This document shows, piece by piece, positions 10,468 to 21,626 of a DNA stretch of 38,748 nt. Both the position numbers and the translations under genes were made by a program. The stretch comes from Scytalidium lignicola (taxonomy: Eukaryota > Ascomycota > Leotiomycetes). The DNA lies in the NCBI GenBank assembly GCA_002812745.2, contig NCSJ02000381.1:1-38748 (forward strand), given 5' to 3'. Every line of letters begins with the position of its first letter. Positions within the stretch are counted from its first letter, which is position 1. The notes beneath the pieces are model-generated. The model was not told where the DNA came from, ran no database searches, and saw only the letters and a program-made list of their open reading frames with translations.

Positions 10468-11862
10468 GAAAGAAATTTTATCAGGCTACACGAACAAACA
10501 TTGCTAGTCTAAACTACCAAAGCTAAACTGTGCAACATTGTCTTTTTAAAAGGAAATAGTTGTTTACTTTCAATTACACCCATTTATCGCTGTGCCTACT
10601 AAATGGGCAGCGTCTATAGTTTACATGGCTACCTGATATTGTTTCCGTGATATACATTATGTAGACATCAACACACCCTAAACGACCCATGTACTCCTTA
10701 ATCATCCTCCCCGCCTTTTATATTAGTATCTTACAACCTCATTACACGTGGCATTATTCTTCAGCTTCGTAATGGTTTATTGGGTTTCGGGGCCTGTTGC
10801 CCCGAGTTTTGATGCGCACAAAGTTCTCAAATAATACCAACAAGCCATTTATTGTTAGGTCAGTATATTCCACATATGTATGTGATGTTAATACAATCAC
10901 TAATTAGACCTTAGACTAGTATATTGATTTACGAATGGACCATAGCTCCAGCTATTGCAACAGAGACATATTCCCTGGTCAAGCAGTGTGCTTTCTGGCC
11001 TTGACTCAACTATGGCAAAGATTCAGCAGCGTTGGTGCTAAGAGTTATTGCTTCTTATTTGGCCTTGTTGTGGTTGCATTGGTATCATATAATAGCCAGT
11101 CTAAGACGCCTATTTGTCTACATGTTGCAGGCAACTTATTCTACCTGAAACCAAAAGGAATCTCTTGAACGGCTGCATAAATTCTTTGGAATAGTTGATG
11201 TTGTGGCTACTGGTAAGTTAGACACTGCAACGGTTAAGATTGAAGCCATTGCGTATGGTTTAAATCAGTTAAAGATCACTGAGGTGGAAAAGCTCTACGA
11301 CATCCCATGTGAAAAGTGCAGAAGAGAAGGAAAAGAAATAATTAGGATTAGTTTATCTAGAGAATACCATCTATCTTGTTGCTGATATTAACTTACTCGA
11401 TTCAAGCTGTAATATTTTAATGATTAAATGGATGTTGACATTATGATTTTGTCAATGATCATTGCATATTATAAGTTTGGGGAATCCTTGGAATAAGCTC
11501 AAGTATATCACCTAAATGATCTTAGAGCAAATATTGAAATAAGTTTAATATCAGAACTTCAGAAATTGATTGACCGATTTATAAGTTAATTTATGGGTAT
11601 GTATTATATTAGCTCCCACCACCCGCTTTCCAATTCGTTTCCCACCAACAAAAATTCCAAACAAGAAAAAAAAAGACAAAATTAAAAAAAAACATACAAC
11701 AGAAGGTATTCGCTGGTCGTCACCGACCCAACTACTGATCTCCCGATTTGAGGCTTATGTATGGCAGAGCGGACGGGATGCCCAGTATTCCTCAATCTAT
11801 GGTCGTATGTGACAGGTGTGTTATTATATATGCTTATATAAATAAGTTGCCGGAAAGGCATA
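10468..11862. other. Intergenic region with no recognised gene
   Basis: About 1.4 kb lie between the transporter and the first transposon. Open frames at 10935-11168 and 11203-11385 (plus) have no recognised domain. The second encodes an Lys/Glu-rich stretch with a CEKC pair and could be the relic of a larger gene, but I cannot name it. An A-rich tract at 11660-11700 and the adjoining segment to 11810 also resemble nothing I know. Confidence 0.5.
10787..10805. promoter_or_regulatory. CGG-N11-CCG palindrome (possible Zn-cluster site)
   Basis: CGGGGCCTGTTGCCCCG (10788-10804), with one more flanking T/A pair, is a perfect 7-bp inverted repeat around a 5-nt loop. It also fits CGG-N11-CCG, the half-site spacing recognised by Gal4-type Zn2Cys6 dimers. 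It lies about 320 bp past the transporter stop. It could equally form an RNA hairpin in a transcript end. Function is unproven. Confidence 0.3.
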
Positions 11863-11968
11863 ACGTAATTCCCGGTCTACCGGCCCACCCGGTCTACCGG
11901 CCCACCCGGTCTACCGGCCCACCCGGTCTACCGGCCCACCTCCCCACCAATTCTCAATTCTACCACCA
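11863..11968 (+). repeat. Left terminal inverted repeat of first pogo-like element
   Basis: This 106-bp end matches the reverse complement of 13712-13783, apart from two extra copies of a 17-bp unit. The match runs from ACGTAATTCC to the CTACCACCA at its inner edge. The preceding TA is the target duplication. Confidence 0.88.
11871..11938 (+). repeat. Four tandem copies of a 17-bp unit
   Basis: CCCGGTCTACCGGCCCA is repeated four times perfectly (11871-11887, 11888-11904, 11905-11921, 11922-11938). The opposite end of the transposon has only two copies, one with a C/T change. Each unit contains CGG and CCG, and GGTCTACC is nearly self-complementary. Such subterminal arrays commonly bind the transposase. 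Confidence 0.9.
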
Positions 11969-12004
11969 AATATTCAACCACAAAACAAATATATTGCGAT
12001 ATAT

Positions 12005-13668
12005 CTAATTGCTAGCTAAATTAGGGCATTTGTTTATTTTATGCTCTGTACTTCCACACCCTGAGCACTTAGATGGCCGTCGTTGTGGTGCTGGCAAGGT
12101 CTGTGTCATACCCTCTGGATTTGCCACCTCCACCACTTCCTGAGCAATTGTACTTGATTGAGCCATCTCTTGAGCCTCCTGTGCTGTCAAGGAGCTTTTA
12201 TAAGCTATTTACTTTTTAGATCTTTTGGCTTTTTGTTGAATTGATTGGTTGANTAGCCTTCAAATCATCTTTTTCTTTTGTTAAAAATATGACATTATGC
12301 ATAATCATCTGGCACCCTTTTAAAAGCTGAACAAACGTAATTCTAGTAAGTGTAAAAGGACTTTGATATTACTAGAGTCTTGATTGAATAATCTTATACT
12401 GTTTTTGTAATTGAATTGAATTGTGTGGTGTCTCAAGGACTTAAGGTACCTCAGAATTGTTATAAGAGCTCCTAGGAGGTGTAGAAATCTCCTCAACCTC
12501 AAGTTGTAATTTGGATATAACACAATCAGGATTATAAGGAACTAATCCAATGCTTGTAAATCCTTGACTAATATTGTTTGATTTAAAGGTTTCTTACTGT
12601 ATAATTAAGTACATTTCCAGAAAATCAAGCTTGTTAATATGTTGAATATCAAGGTGCATTTTCCTCTTTACTAGACTACTATACATATGCTTTAAAACAG
12701 CAAAACAACTTACATCTAAAGGTTGTAAAATATAAGATAAATGTGAAGGCATACAAACAATAATAATATTGTTCTGAATGTAATACTAGTCGAATTCAAG
12801 GGTTACATAGTTACTATGGCTATTAAGGACAAGTATATGATATTAGCCTTTAAACTTGGCTTTGCTGAATAAATCAAAGGTTTTCTAAAGCTAGTCAAGG
12901 CCAATTACATTATTTGTCCATTCATTATCACTGACAGCAATTCTCTAACCTTGTGATAAGTTGTTATACTAGCTAAGGAGTAAAACCTTTCCCTTGAATA
13001 TAATTAAAGGTGGTAAAGCTCAACCATAAGTATTAACTGATTCAATTACTATGACTTACTCCTTATTGCTAAGTTCTAAAAGTGGAGGTTTACCATAGCA
13101 ATCAGAAGATGTAACCACTTTAGTAGAGGTAATAATACTCATAGCAAAGCCTGTCTCATCGAAGTTGTAAGTATCCTCATCCAGTATCCCATATTGTGCT
13201 TTCACAGCTATCACATTGTCAAACCACTCTTGAATAAGCTTTGGATCTTCGCATTTGGCTCGTTTATAGTTGTACTGACGTATATATTTAGTAGTTAACT
13301 CTGGGTGACGCTTTAGAAAGTCTCCAAACCAGTTTTTGCCTACAGGACGAGAAGGGGTAGGTTCTCCACGCTCAGCAATCAATATATTAGCCATTGATTG
13401 CACACCTGAAGGTCTAGGAGGCAAACCACGCTTGCCCATAGATAATATCCACTGTACAAGTAATTCTTCTTCGAGCTGTGACATTCTATAGGATTTGGTG
13501 TAAGTGGTCAATTGTTGAATCCTGCCATAGTAACGCACCTTCAATGTACTACGCAGAACATCAAAATTATGCGCTGCAGATCGAATAGATGTAATTTGGC
13601 CTTTTTTCAACGCGTTTATAGCAAGTAGAATTCGTCCTTCTTGATGTGGATCAATTTTTTTTTGGCAT
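12005..13668 (-). pseudogene. pogo/Fot-type transposase relic (HTH_CENPB, DDE_1)
   Basis: This is a cut-and-paste transposase remnant. The likely start codon is at 13668. A run of nine T (13655-13663) shifts the frame just after it; eight would keep the start in frame with DPHQEGR. From about 13645 down to 13056 the frame is readable: an N-terminal helix-turn-helix (LKKGQITSIRSAAHNFDV), a CENP-B-type HTH (GLPPRPSGVQSMAN... GKNWFGDFLKRHPEL), then the first catalytic Asp region YNFDETGFAM. The middle is lost to stops. The last part is readable again at 12005-12190, ending in a zinc knuckle, CSGCGSTEHKINKC, typical of the C-terminus of fungal pogo transposases. It is non-functional as read. Confidence 0.85.
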
Positions 13669-13711
13669 TTCGACGTGTTTTGGTTGAAAATTAAGGAGTG
13701 GAAAGTGGTGA

Positions 13712-13783
13712 TGGTGGTAGAATTGAGAATTGGTGGGGAGGTGGGCCGGTAGATCGGGTGGGCCGGTAGACCGGGAATTACGT
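13712..13783 (-). repeat. Right terminal inverted repeat of first pogo-like element
   Basis: This 72-bp end is the inverted counterpart of 11863-11968 with two instead of four 17-bp units. It is followed by TA at 13784-13785. Confidence 0.88.
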
Positions 13784-13812
13784 TACTAGTCTGATCTACT
13801 AGGCATAAACTA

Positions 13813-13945
13813 ATCGTCGGGCCTCAGGCACGCGCATTGCCCGACTTTAGTCGCATTCGCTCCTAGTCGGTGGAAGCGAATGTGGTCGCAAAGCGAATGT
13901 GGTCGCCTATTTTTTTTCTATGGGAAACCCACACAAATTGAATAC
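13813..13945 (+). repeat. Left 133-bp terminal inverted repeat
   Basis: This end is the inverted match of 22849-22981. It contains a 14-bp direct repeat GCGAATGTGGTCGC (two copies separated by AAA) and an eight-T run. Related ends occur at 38429-38498 and from 38592. Confidence 0.92.
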
Positions 13946-14094
13946 TAATTACCATAACTTGACATATCCACTCTCATCCAGTTCCTCTGAATCTGATGAA
14001 TCCCCTGAATCACTGAAATTGCTCGAACTGTAACCAATTTCTCCTTCCAAATCTAGGCGTATATAACTCTCCATTGAGGCATTGCTTGCCCCTC

Positions 14095-14096
14095 CT

Positions 14097-14134
<38 letters not shown>
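14095..14134. repeat. CTCCTG hexanucleotide microsatellite
   Basis: About six copies of CTCCTG lie in the transposase tail. On the minus strand they encode alternating Glu-Gln before an acidic Ser-rich end. Confidence 0.85.
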
Positions 14135-14848
14135 TAGCTCTTCCAGTGGCTCAGGCCTTGCAAAGCTTGTTCTGATTGGTTGTTGAACAAGAGTTTAAGG
14201 TGGCCTATAACATGGAATATCTGCTAAATCAGCTGTAGGTGTAACTGAAGGTTTCTGATCAATTGGCTTCTTGCCAGGCTCTATGAAGGATGGTGGAGTA
14301 TACTCCTTATACAGCTTAGGAATATCTATTACACCATGAGGAAGTTGTTTAATTGCCNTTTTTTCTGAATGCCTCCTTCTTATGCTATACTACTTATGCA
14401 ACCTTTTGATTTTTTCTCTCGTTATTAGCTATTTGACATAGTATTCTAACTTCCTTATTAATTGCTTTTTATGCCTCTTTACAATCCTTCTCCTGTTTCA
14501 TAGCCTATACTTGTTCCTATGTTAATTCTCCTCCTTTTTGAAGCCTTTTCCTATTAGATGGCTTTTTTGTTATGAGATCCTGTATCTATTGATATGCTAT
14601 ATCATGTTCAAGCTTAGTAAGCTTGCTTTTATCTAATATTAATTCAGAATTACAAGTAAAGGAATTAAACTTGTGTTAAGATAGAGAGTTTAATAGATCT
14701 ATGATCTTTGGTTTCAACTTTCCAAGCTGATACTGAACTTGTTAAATGGTTATAAGAGTTCCTAGTATAAGTAATTCAAGTTCTTTAACCATTGTTTTAA
14801 GTTTATCTTTGATATATTTCTTTATAAGAGTAAAGGTTGCCTCCTTAT

Positions 14849-15113
14849 TGTCAGGTCCTTAGTGGGCTAATCACGTGAAGGGAGGAAGGATAGGGGTCTG
14901 AGTCCTAGCCGCTCCTTAGCTGCTGACTCCCGTCTATAAAGAGGGGGTTTTCCCCTTCTCTTTGACAGGAGTCAGAGATCAATCTTGTAATTTTAGAAGA
15001 GCACTGAGTTTTAGAGTGAATCTACACCTAACCAACTGCTATCTCACTGTTAGTCTTCTATTATGTTTCAACCTCCTAATCTCTCTTCACTTTGTGTACA
15101 GATACCCTTGACA
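14849..15113 (+). repeat. 5' LTR
   Basis: This 265-bp repeat has TG...CA ends. It contains TATAAA at 14935-14940, a GGGGTTTTCCCC palindrome just after it, and a CACGTG box near the start. It differs from the 3' LTR at 13 positions, all transitions; 11 of the 13 carry T or A here. No obvious TGG-type primer-binding site follows. Confidence 0.95.
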
Positions 15114-15279
15114 TATTGATCTCTTTCTCCTAACAAAGGGCATGTAGACCATTGAGAATCAAGATAGTTGAGACTTGTCAAACTCAAGCTTCATAACAAG
15201 GAGAAGCAGAAGGGTTACAGTTCCCTTCTACCAGCTTAACAACATTACAACAAGAGGAGTTACCGTTGCTTGATCTACC

Positions 15280-16310
15280 TTTGCCTTCTCCTCTAGTACT
15301 CATTTTGAGGAGTTTTATTTTGTTGTCAGAGAAAGAGCTAGACAAGAGAATTGTAGTTAGGCAACAATAAGACTGTCTTGAAAAGAAGAAAACTTACTTA
15401 CAAGCTCTTGAGAGGGAAGAAGTTCTTATTTATGATTCTGCATAGGATGTACTAATTACTAGGACAAATCACCATGCTAAACTTTACCAATAACTTAATA
15501 ATAAGATTTAAAGGAAATTGCAACTCCTTGCCTTGAAATACAAGAGGACTAATTAGAATGAACTTCATACTTTCCTCTTTGAATTACACTCTCAATTTGC
15601 TACAATCCAGGAATTGAGTACTAAGCTTCAAAGAGTTATGTACACTAGTAGTACATTAGAAGGCATCATCAAAAAACACTGGATTACTTATGTTATAAAC
15701 ACTTGGCAAAATCATTATGACCATATCCATTAGGATGAAATAAAGGAATTCTTGAAGAGTAACATCTTAGATAGCCTTATCTACACCTTCGAAGTTGTTA
15801 TGAAGTTGTATTATCTTGAATAAAAACCAGACTAAAAATTCAATTCTTTCCTGGACAATTATAAGAATATTAAGTTAGAATTACCAGAGTACCTACTTAA
15901 GGGGTATTAAGTGTATAGCCTTTTGGACAAACTTCGACTAGAGTTAAGAAAGTAAATTATATCTTAAGGCATACTAACTACTAGGACAAAGCTGATCAAT
16001 GTAATATGAAGGGTTAAAACGTTGATTGTAACCTAAGGAAGAAGTATTATGACAAGAAGTGTAATTATAACTAATCAGTTAAGAAACTAAGGTAGACGAA
16101 TAAATCAGACGAGTAAGACTTCAAGTATGTCTTAAGTAAACCAAACTCCTTCAATACAAAAAGCAATGATTGTCAATGTTGTCCTTCTTAATGACTAACT
16201 AGTAGTAAAGAGAGGAAGAGTTATTAGACTACTACTTTCTAAGGTCTAATGTTATTAGTATAAGAAATTAGGCTATTATACTAGTAATTACCCTCAGACA
16301 TTCGATGTGA
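15280..16310 (+). pseudogene. gag relic with mutated zinc knuckle
   Basis: This is the capsid protein remnant. One plus-strand frame stays readable across most of it except for TAA/TAG codons at expected Gln positions, for example around NILDSLIYTFEVVMKLYYLE and KFNSFLDNYKNIKLELPEY (about 15760-15960). At 16250-16294 a CCHC-type knuckle is recognisable (CY-stop-YKKLGYYTSNYP), in which the later His and Cys positions have become Tyr. It is non-functional. Confidence 0.75.
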
Positions 16311-16399
16311 ATACTATGCTATTAGGTAGGAGAGTAGTAACTGCTTAATAAGAAGATAAACACCTTTCAAGATGGTTAAAAGTAAGAGTTTCTCTTCAA

Positions 16400-19325
16400 C
16401 TTGAAAGGAAATAGGTAACAAGGACAGTCTTATTGAATACAAGGTTAGATTTGAATATTGTACATTATCATCTCTTGTTAGACAAAGTAATAAAGGAGGT
16501 TAACTAGTATTTAATAGTAAGATAGCTTTACAGACAAAATATTCTTACCTATAGAACTTTGGATATTGTGACTTATATTACTAATAACTAAGGACTTGAG
16601 AGGACAGAGCATTACAACTTTATAGTAGTTGAGTTTAATGGATATGAAATTGTATTAGGAAAGCTGTAACATAACAATATAAAGTTACAAGTTATCTACT
16701 ACAAAGAAGACATTTGAGTATTTCCTCTTCAAGAGTAACATTTATCATTGATCATTATNAAAAAGACAACTTTGAAAAGCTAACTATACAATTAAGTATA
16801 CTATAGTTTTAGTTAGAACAATCCTTACTCCCTTAGATATGTAAGAGGATATTAGTAAAGAAGTTGGTAAAATATAACTTGTTATACTATCAGAATATGA
16901 TAATTACTTGAATGTCTTTAATACAGACTTAGTTGGAATTCTACTTCCTCATATCTCTTTAGAGTATTGTATCAACTTAGAAGAAGGACAGACTTCACCT
17001 TGAGGACTTATTTATATCTTAGCTGAAGATGAACTTATAATACTTTATAACTACTTAAAAGCTATTATACAAAAAAGATAAATCCAACCTTTAATTAATC
17101 TAGTAAAAGCTTTTATATTATTTATACCTAAGTTAAGAGGCAAGTTACAACTTTATGTTAACTACTAAGGACTGAACAAGATTACTAAGAAAAACCATAT
17201 TGTATTACCCTTAATTTTAGAAATTATTAGTCGATTATCTAAGGTTAAATACTTTACTAAGTTGGATTTGAAAGATGCTTATTACTAGATATACATCTGC
17301 AAAGGAGATAAGTAGAAAACAATGTTCAGAATTAAGTATGGACACTTTGAATATCTTGTTATACTATTTGAACTTTCAAATGTACTAGTTACTTTCTAAA
17401 TATATATCAACCAGGTATTAACAAGTTTAGTTGATGTTATCTACATTGTATACTTTGATGATATCTTAATTTACATAAAGGATAAAGAGTTATATGTATA
17501 AGCTGTTCATGATGTACTAATTAGGTTGTAATAATAGAGCTTTTATGCAAACTTGAAGAAATGTACATTCTATTCTTAGACAATCATCTTTTTAAGCTTT
17601 GTAATTACTTTTAAAAGTATAAGTATAAAGAAAGAATGTATTATAGCTATTATTAAGTAGCTAGAACTTAAAAGTATAAAAGACATATAAATCNTTTTTT
17701 AGCTTTACTAGGTTTTATCATTAATTTATCAAAGGTTATTCAAAGGTTATTATACTATTAACAAATACACTGAAGAAAGGATACCTGTTAACCTTCTAGC
17801 TAACTCTTTTACAATGAGAAACATTCATGAAGATGTATGTCTTATTCATAATTACTTTGTTATTATGTTATTATAACTTGAAGCTACTTACTAGGTTAGA
17901 AATAAATGCTTTGGATTTTATGGTTAACATGATTATGACCTAATTGTAAGAAGGGTGTTAATATCTTATTATATACATATCGAAGAAGTTGAAAAGGGTT
18001 AAGTTATGCTATAGCACCCTAGATGCTGAGTTGCTAACTATTGTAAAAGCTTTTAGGATATAGAAACATTACTTGTCTTTGTGGAAAGACGTTAAGAAGT
18101 ATATTTTTACTTGTGTTATTTACTAAAGAACCAAGCTAAGACACTATCTACCTTATAACAAGTTAACACCTTTGCTGATACCAACTAGACTTTTTGAAGA
18201 AATCTTAATAGATTTCATCATTAAATTATTACCTTCTACTTCCTTCAAGAGTAAGGAATGTAATACTATTCTGGTAATAGTCTACAAGTTCACTAAGTAC
18301 TTGATTTATATTCTTACTACTGAGTATATCAGTGCTGATGGAGTTGTTAAGTTGTTATTATGTCATATTGTTTGACTATTTAGTCTATTTAAGGGTATAA
18401 TATCTGATCAAGATACTTGATTCAAGAGCAAGTTCTAGATGTCCTTTTGTTATTACTTAGCAATGAAGAGGTGGATAAGTATTGTATAGTACCCTTAGAC
18501 TGACGGTCAAACTAAACGTTAAAACTAGAATCTAGAACATTACTTACAAGTTTACTACTTCTTCACTTAGGATGATTGAGCAACCAAGTTATACCTAGCA
18601 GAGTATGTTTACAACACCTCATAGTATTCTGTTATATAGACGTCCTCTGCAGAGGCCTTCATAGGATATAAACTACAAGGATTAGCAGAGCTAAGGCTAG
18701 CCAGTAGAAAGCCTTCTTTTAAGGTATTAACAGTAATTAAGAGAGTTGAAGAGTTGCAAGAGAGTTATAACAAGATCATAAGTCTACTTCAATATGCTCA
18801 GAAACTTTATAAGAAATAATATAACCAATGTTGAGTATTGAAGTCTTTTAACCTTAAAGACTAAGTGTTAGTCTTTATCACTTATATCAAGTAATAACAA
18901 CCTTGTCATAAGTTCACTGACAAATACTTAAGGCCTTGGAAAATAACAAAGGTAATAGGAGATCATGGTCTTGCTTATAAGCTAGATATGCTAAAGCAGA
19001 TTTGCATTTACTTTGTTTTCCTTATCTCTACTCTTAAGTTGTACAAAAAGCAAGAGAGTAATGACTTAGAACTAGAGAAGGTAAATACTATTAACCTAGA
19101 CAATGAATATAAAGTAGAAGCAATCTTAGACTATGGATAGTAAAGAGGAATTTTCAAATACTTTATTAACTAGAAAGGATACACTAACAAAGAAGATTCT
19201 TAAGAGTTACAAGAAAATATTAATGATGGTAAAATGCTAGAAGAGTATAATAAGAAATATAACTTAAATCCAAGTAACCTCAAAGTTAGGAGAAAGTAGA
19301 GAAGACTTAAAAGGCTAGTAGTTAC
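16400..19325 (+). pseudogene. pol relic: RT, RNase H, integrase, chromodomain
   Basis: This is the polyprotein remnant. The reverse transcriptase is legible from about 16950 to 17530 (GLNKITKKNHIVLPLILEII, KYFTKLDLKDAYY, GHFEYLVILF, and the catalytic YFDD at 17451-17462). RNase H follows near 17870-18080 (STLDAELLTIVKAF). An integrase core segment is open at 18172-18375 (LFEEILIDFI ... ISADGVVKLLLCHIV). A chromodomain is recognisable at about 19115-19290 (RGIFKYFIN-stop-KGYTNKEDS-stop-EL), with both expected Trp codons turned into TAG. This marks the element as a chromovirus, the clade that targets heterochromatin. Confidence 0.85.
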
Positions 19326-21345
19326 TTTATAATAAGAGTGATTAATGTACTTCAGGTAATTTTTCACAAAGTATAACACAAAACATAATTATAAGAAAGA
19401 AAATACTATAAGACAATAGTCTGAATTTATCTAAAATACACTTAACTAAGAACTTAGTACTAACTTAGTACTAATTAAGCAGAAAACTAGTTTTAGCTTT
19501 ACAAGGTAAGCAGAGAGAGAAACTGGATACTTAAACTTTAACCTTGTGAGGGGTGAGTAAGAGAAGAGTAAGAGTTATGTCTTGTTATTATTGCTATTAT
19601 CTTTATTACTTTCATTATCAGAGGGCTCTTCTACTTCAAGATATTATTCTCTGATTAACATTTACTTAGTAATAACTACGTAAGTAACTTACTACTTTAT
19701 TATAATCTGTATAAAGACTTTTCACTTCTTTAAAGAGACTTACTACATCCTTAAACACCTTTTCCAATGAACAACTTAATAACTTTAATATTAAGATACT
19801 TTTCTCTTTTTGCTTGGCCAACTTTTCTTGTTTAAGTTCTTGAAGACATAAGGAAGATATACTTTTAGAGTTCTTAATGAATTGAAGGCTTTTTGAAACA
19901 GTTACCTGTATTACCTTGACATTATCCTAACACCAAGTTAGCAAAAGCCTAGTACTAACAATAACCATTATATCGAAACTTATGTCAAGAATGCTGTTAT
20001 ACACAATAATAGCAGTATAAAGTACTTTGCTTCATGCCTTTAACAAACCAATTGGCTAGCAGGAGGTTAACAAGTGATTAGCCATCAGTTCGCAAGAGTG
20101 AACAAAGAAGGAGGGATATGCTTACTAGAAGACAAGCCTTATTGTTCTGCTTGTAGTATGAACATTTTGAAGATTAGCCTACAGAATATTAGCCAAGCAA
20201 TTATATAATAATAATAAAGCAATTATATAATAATAGTTATAACTTATTAATATCATCTGCACACTATTGTAGAACACTAACTTTCTACTTAGACAAGCTA
20301 TAAAGACATTGTTAACATAGTACTTCTTTATCAGTAAGAATAAGGGGTTCAGCGTTTACTAATACTATTACAAGAGCTTAGCAAGAGGTTAGCAAGTGTT
20401 ATAACTAGAGCTAAGCAAGAGTATAAGAAGAAAGAAGAGATATCCTAAAGCTAAGTGAAAAGTACAAGGCAAGCTGAATTGGAGAATCAAGAAAGAGTAT
20501 AACAAAAAGTAAACTGTAACTCAGCAAGAGACAATTCTATTGTGTAATTCCTAGAGAAAAGAAGTGATAACTGAACAAAGGTGAAGGTAGGAAAACAAGT
20601 TGAATTAGAAGATCAAGGAGGAGTATAACAAAGAGTAAACTATAGCTTAACAAAAGACAATTCTGCTTAGGGAATCTCAACAAACAAAGGTAAGAGAAAG
20701 AGAAGTATAATAGAAGGAAGAACAATAAGAAAGTTATAGCCTAACAAGAGCTATACTAGTAAAAAGCCATAGGAATGCAATAGAGTTCTTCAAAAAGAAG
20801 GNTAATACTAACAATCGTCAATTGATGCTTAGAAAAAGAAGTAGAATTAAAGGAGAGAACACTTACTTAAATAGATATATGTAATAACCTGAGGCTTGGA
20901 GAATATTACTATTAAAGCTTTTCTTAATAAGTATATTTAGCACAATAAAGTTACGTTAAAAGAGCAAGAGCAGTAACATCCTCGTTATAAGGCTTGGTAA
21001 TTGTTCATAGTTACTTAGCTACAAGCAAGCTATAGTCTAGAAAAGAAGTTTACAATAAAAGCAAGATATTCGACTCTTAGCCTTACTGTAACTTGCAGCG
21101 TTGAATTGAAAGAACAAAGAAAAATCTCCAGAGCCTAGTAAGAGGTTTGCTAGAGCTTCACTGTGAGGTTAATACTAAGAGATGTCTTGTGTTTGCTAAA
21201 ATGACAAACACACCAAGGTGCTAAAGTTAAGAGTGCTAAGTTTAGCGCTCTTTGTCTAGAGTCTAATTGTAGAATAGGAGAATGCTACATTCCGTCGCCG
21301 CATCTTAGCGGGTAGTTTGACAATAGCTCCTAAGGACAGGAGCTT
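19326..21345 (+). other. Long non-coding 3' region of the retroelement
   Basis: About 2 kb separate the chromodomain from the 3' LTR, unusually long for a Ty3/gypsy element. I see no coding domain. It is purine-rich on the plus strand, with many variants of AGCAAGAGG and a longer imperfect tandem repeat at 20470-20700. Confidence 0.55.
20470..20700 (+). repeat. Imperfect tandem repeat, period about 126 bp
   Basis: CAAGCTGAATTGGAGAATCA (20470) and CAAGTTGAATTAGAAGATCA (20596) begin two diverged copies. Both continue through GAGTATAACAAA, AGTAAACT and AGACAATTCT. The differences are mainly transitions. Confidence 0.65.
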
Positions 21346-21361
21346 AGAAGAGAGGAGATAT
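21346..21361 (+). other. Polypurine tract of the retroelement
   Basis: AGAAGAGAGGAGATAT directly abuts the 3' LTR. It is the expected plus-strand DNA priming site. Confidence 0.65.
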
Positions 21362-21626
21362 TGTCAGGTCCTTAGTAGGCTAATCACGTGAAGGGAGGAA
21401 GGATAGGGGTCTGAGTCCTAGCCGCTCCTTAGCTGCTGACTCCTGTCTATAAAGAGGGGGTTTTCCCCTTCTCTTTGACAGGAGTCAGAGATCAATCTTG
21501 TAATTTTAGAAGAGCACCGAGTTTTAGAGCGAATCTACACCTAACCAACTGCTATCTCACTGCTAGTCTCCTATTATGTTTCAGCCTCCTGGTCTCTCTT
21601 CACTCTGCGTACGGATACCCCTGACA
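21362..21626 (+). repeat. 3' LTR
   Basis: This 265-bp repeat is identical in length to the 5' LTR, with 13 transitions between them and no transversions or indels. It is followed by the target duplication CTTAT. Confidence 0.95.

Larger units (their letters stand above)
11863..13783 (-). mobile_element. Decayed pogo/Fot-like DNA transposon (Tc1-mariner superfamily)
   Basis: A 1,921-bp element is bounded by inverted ends that begin ACGTAATTCCCGGTCTACCG and flanked by TA on both sides (11861-11862 and 13784-13785), the target duplication of the Tc1/mariner/pogo superfamily. The inverted ends are 11863-11968 and 13712-13783. They differ in length by exactly two 17-bp units. The interior carries a minus-strand transposase relic. 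The coding middle (about 12200-13050) is AT-rich and full of stops. The element sits only 29 bp from the next transposon. Confidence 0.88.
14849..21626 (+). mobile_element. Ty3/gypsy chromovirus LTR retrotransposon, RIP-degraded
   Basis: This 6,778-bp element has 265-bp LTRs that start TGTCAGG and end TGACA. It is flanked by the 5-bp target duplication CTTAT (14844-14848 and 21627-21631). The plus-strand remains are in Ty3/gypsy order: gag, zinc knuckle, reverse transcriptase with YFDD, RNase H, integrase, chromodomain. Gln and Trp codons are repeatedly stops (CAA/CAG to TAA/TAG, TGG to TAG), the pattern left by C-to-T change in CpA context on either strand. It is inserted in the minus-strand transposase gene of the surrounding element, so it arrived later. 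Confidence 0.95.

Noticed and set aside
11203..11385. Small Lys/Glu-rich frame with a CEKC pair
   Set aside because: Too short and not assignable to a family. Mentioned only as a possible relic.
11871..11938. CRISPR-like or minisatellite array unrelated to transposons
   Set aside because: The same units occur inverted at the other end of the element with a TA target duplication, so they are subterminal transposon repeats.
14095..14134. CRISPR-like short repeats
   Set aside because: It is a simple hexanucleotide microsatellite inside a transposase tail. The organism is eukaryotic and no spacer pattern exists.
18172..18375. Separate small gene
   Set aside because: It is the surviving integrase segment of the retroelement, not an independent gene.
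20537..20725. 62-codon hydrophobic frame on the minus strand
   Set aside because: It arises from the purine-rich tandem repeats of the retroelement's 3' region read in reverse, giving Leu/Phe/Ser-rich translation by composition.
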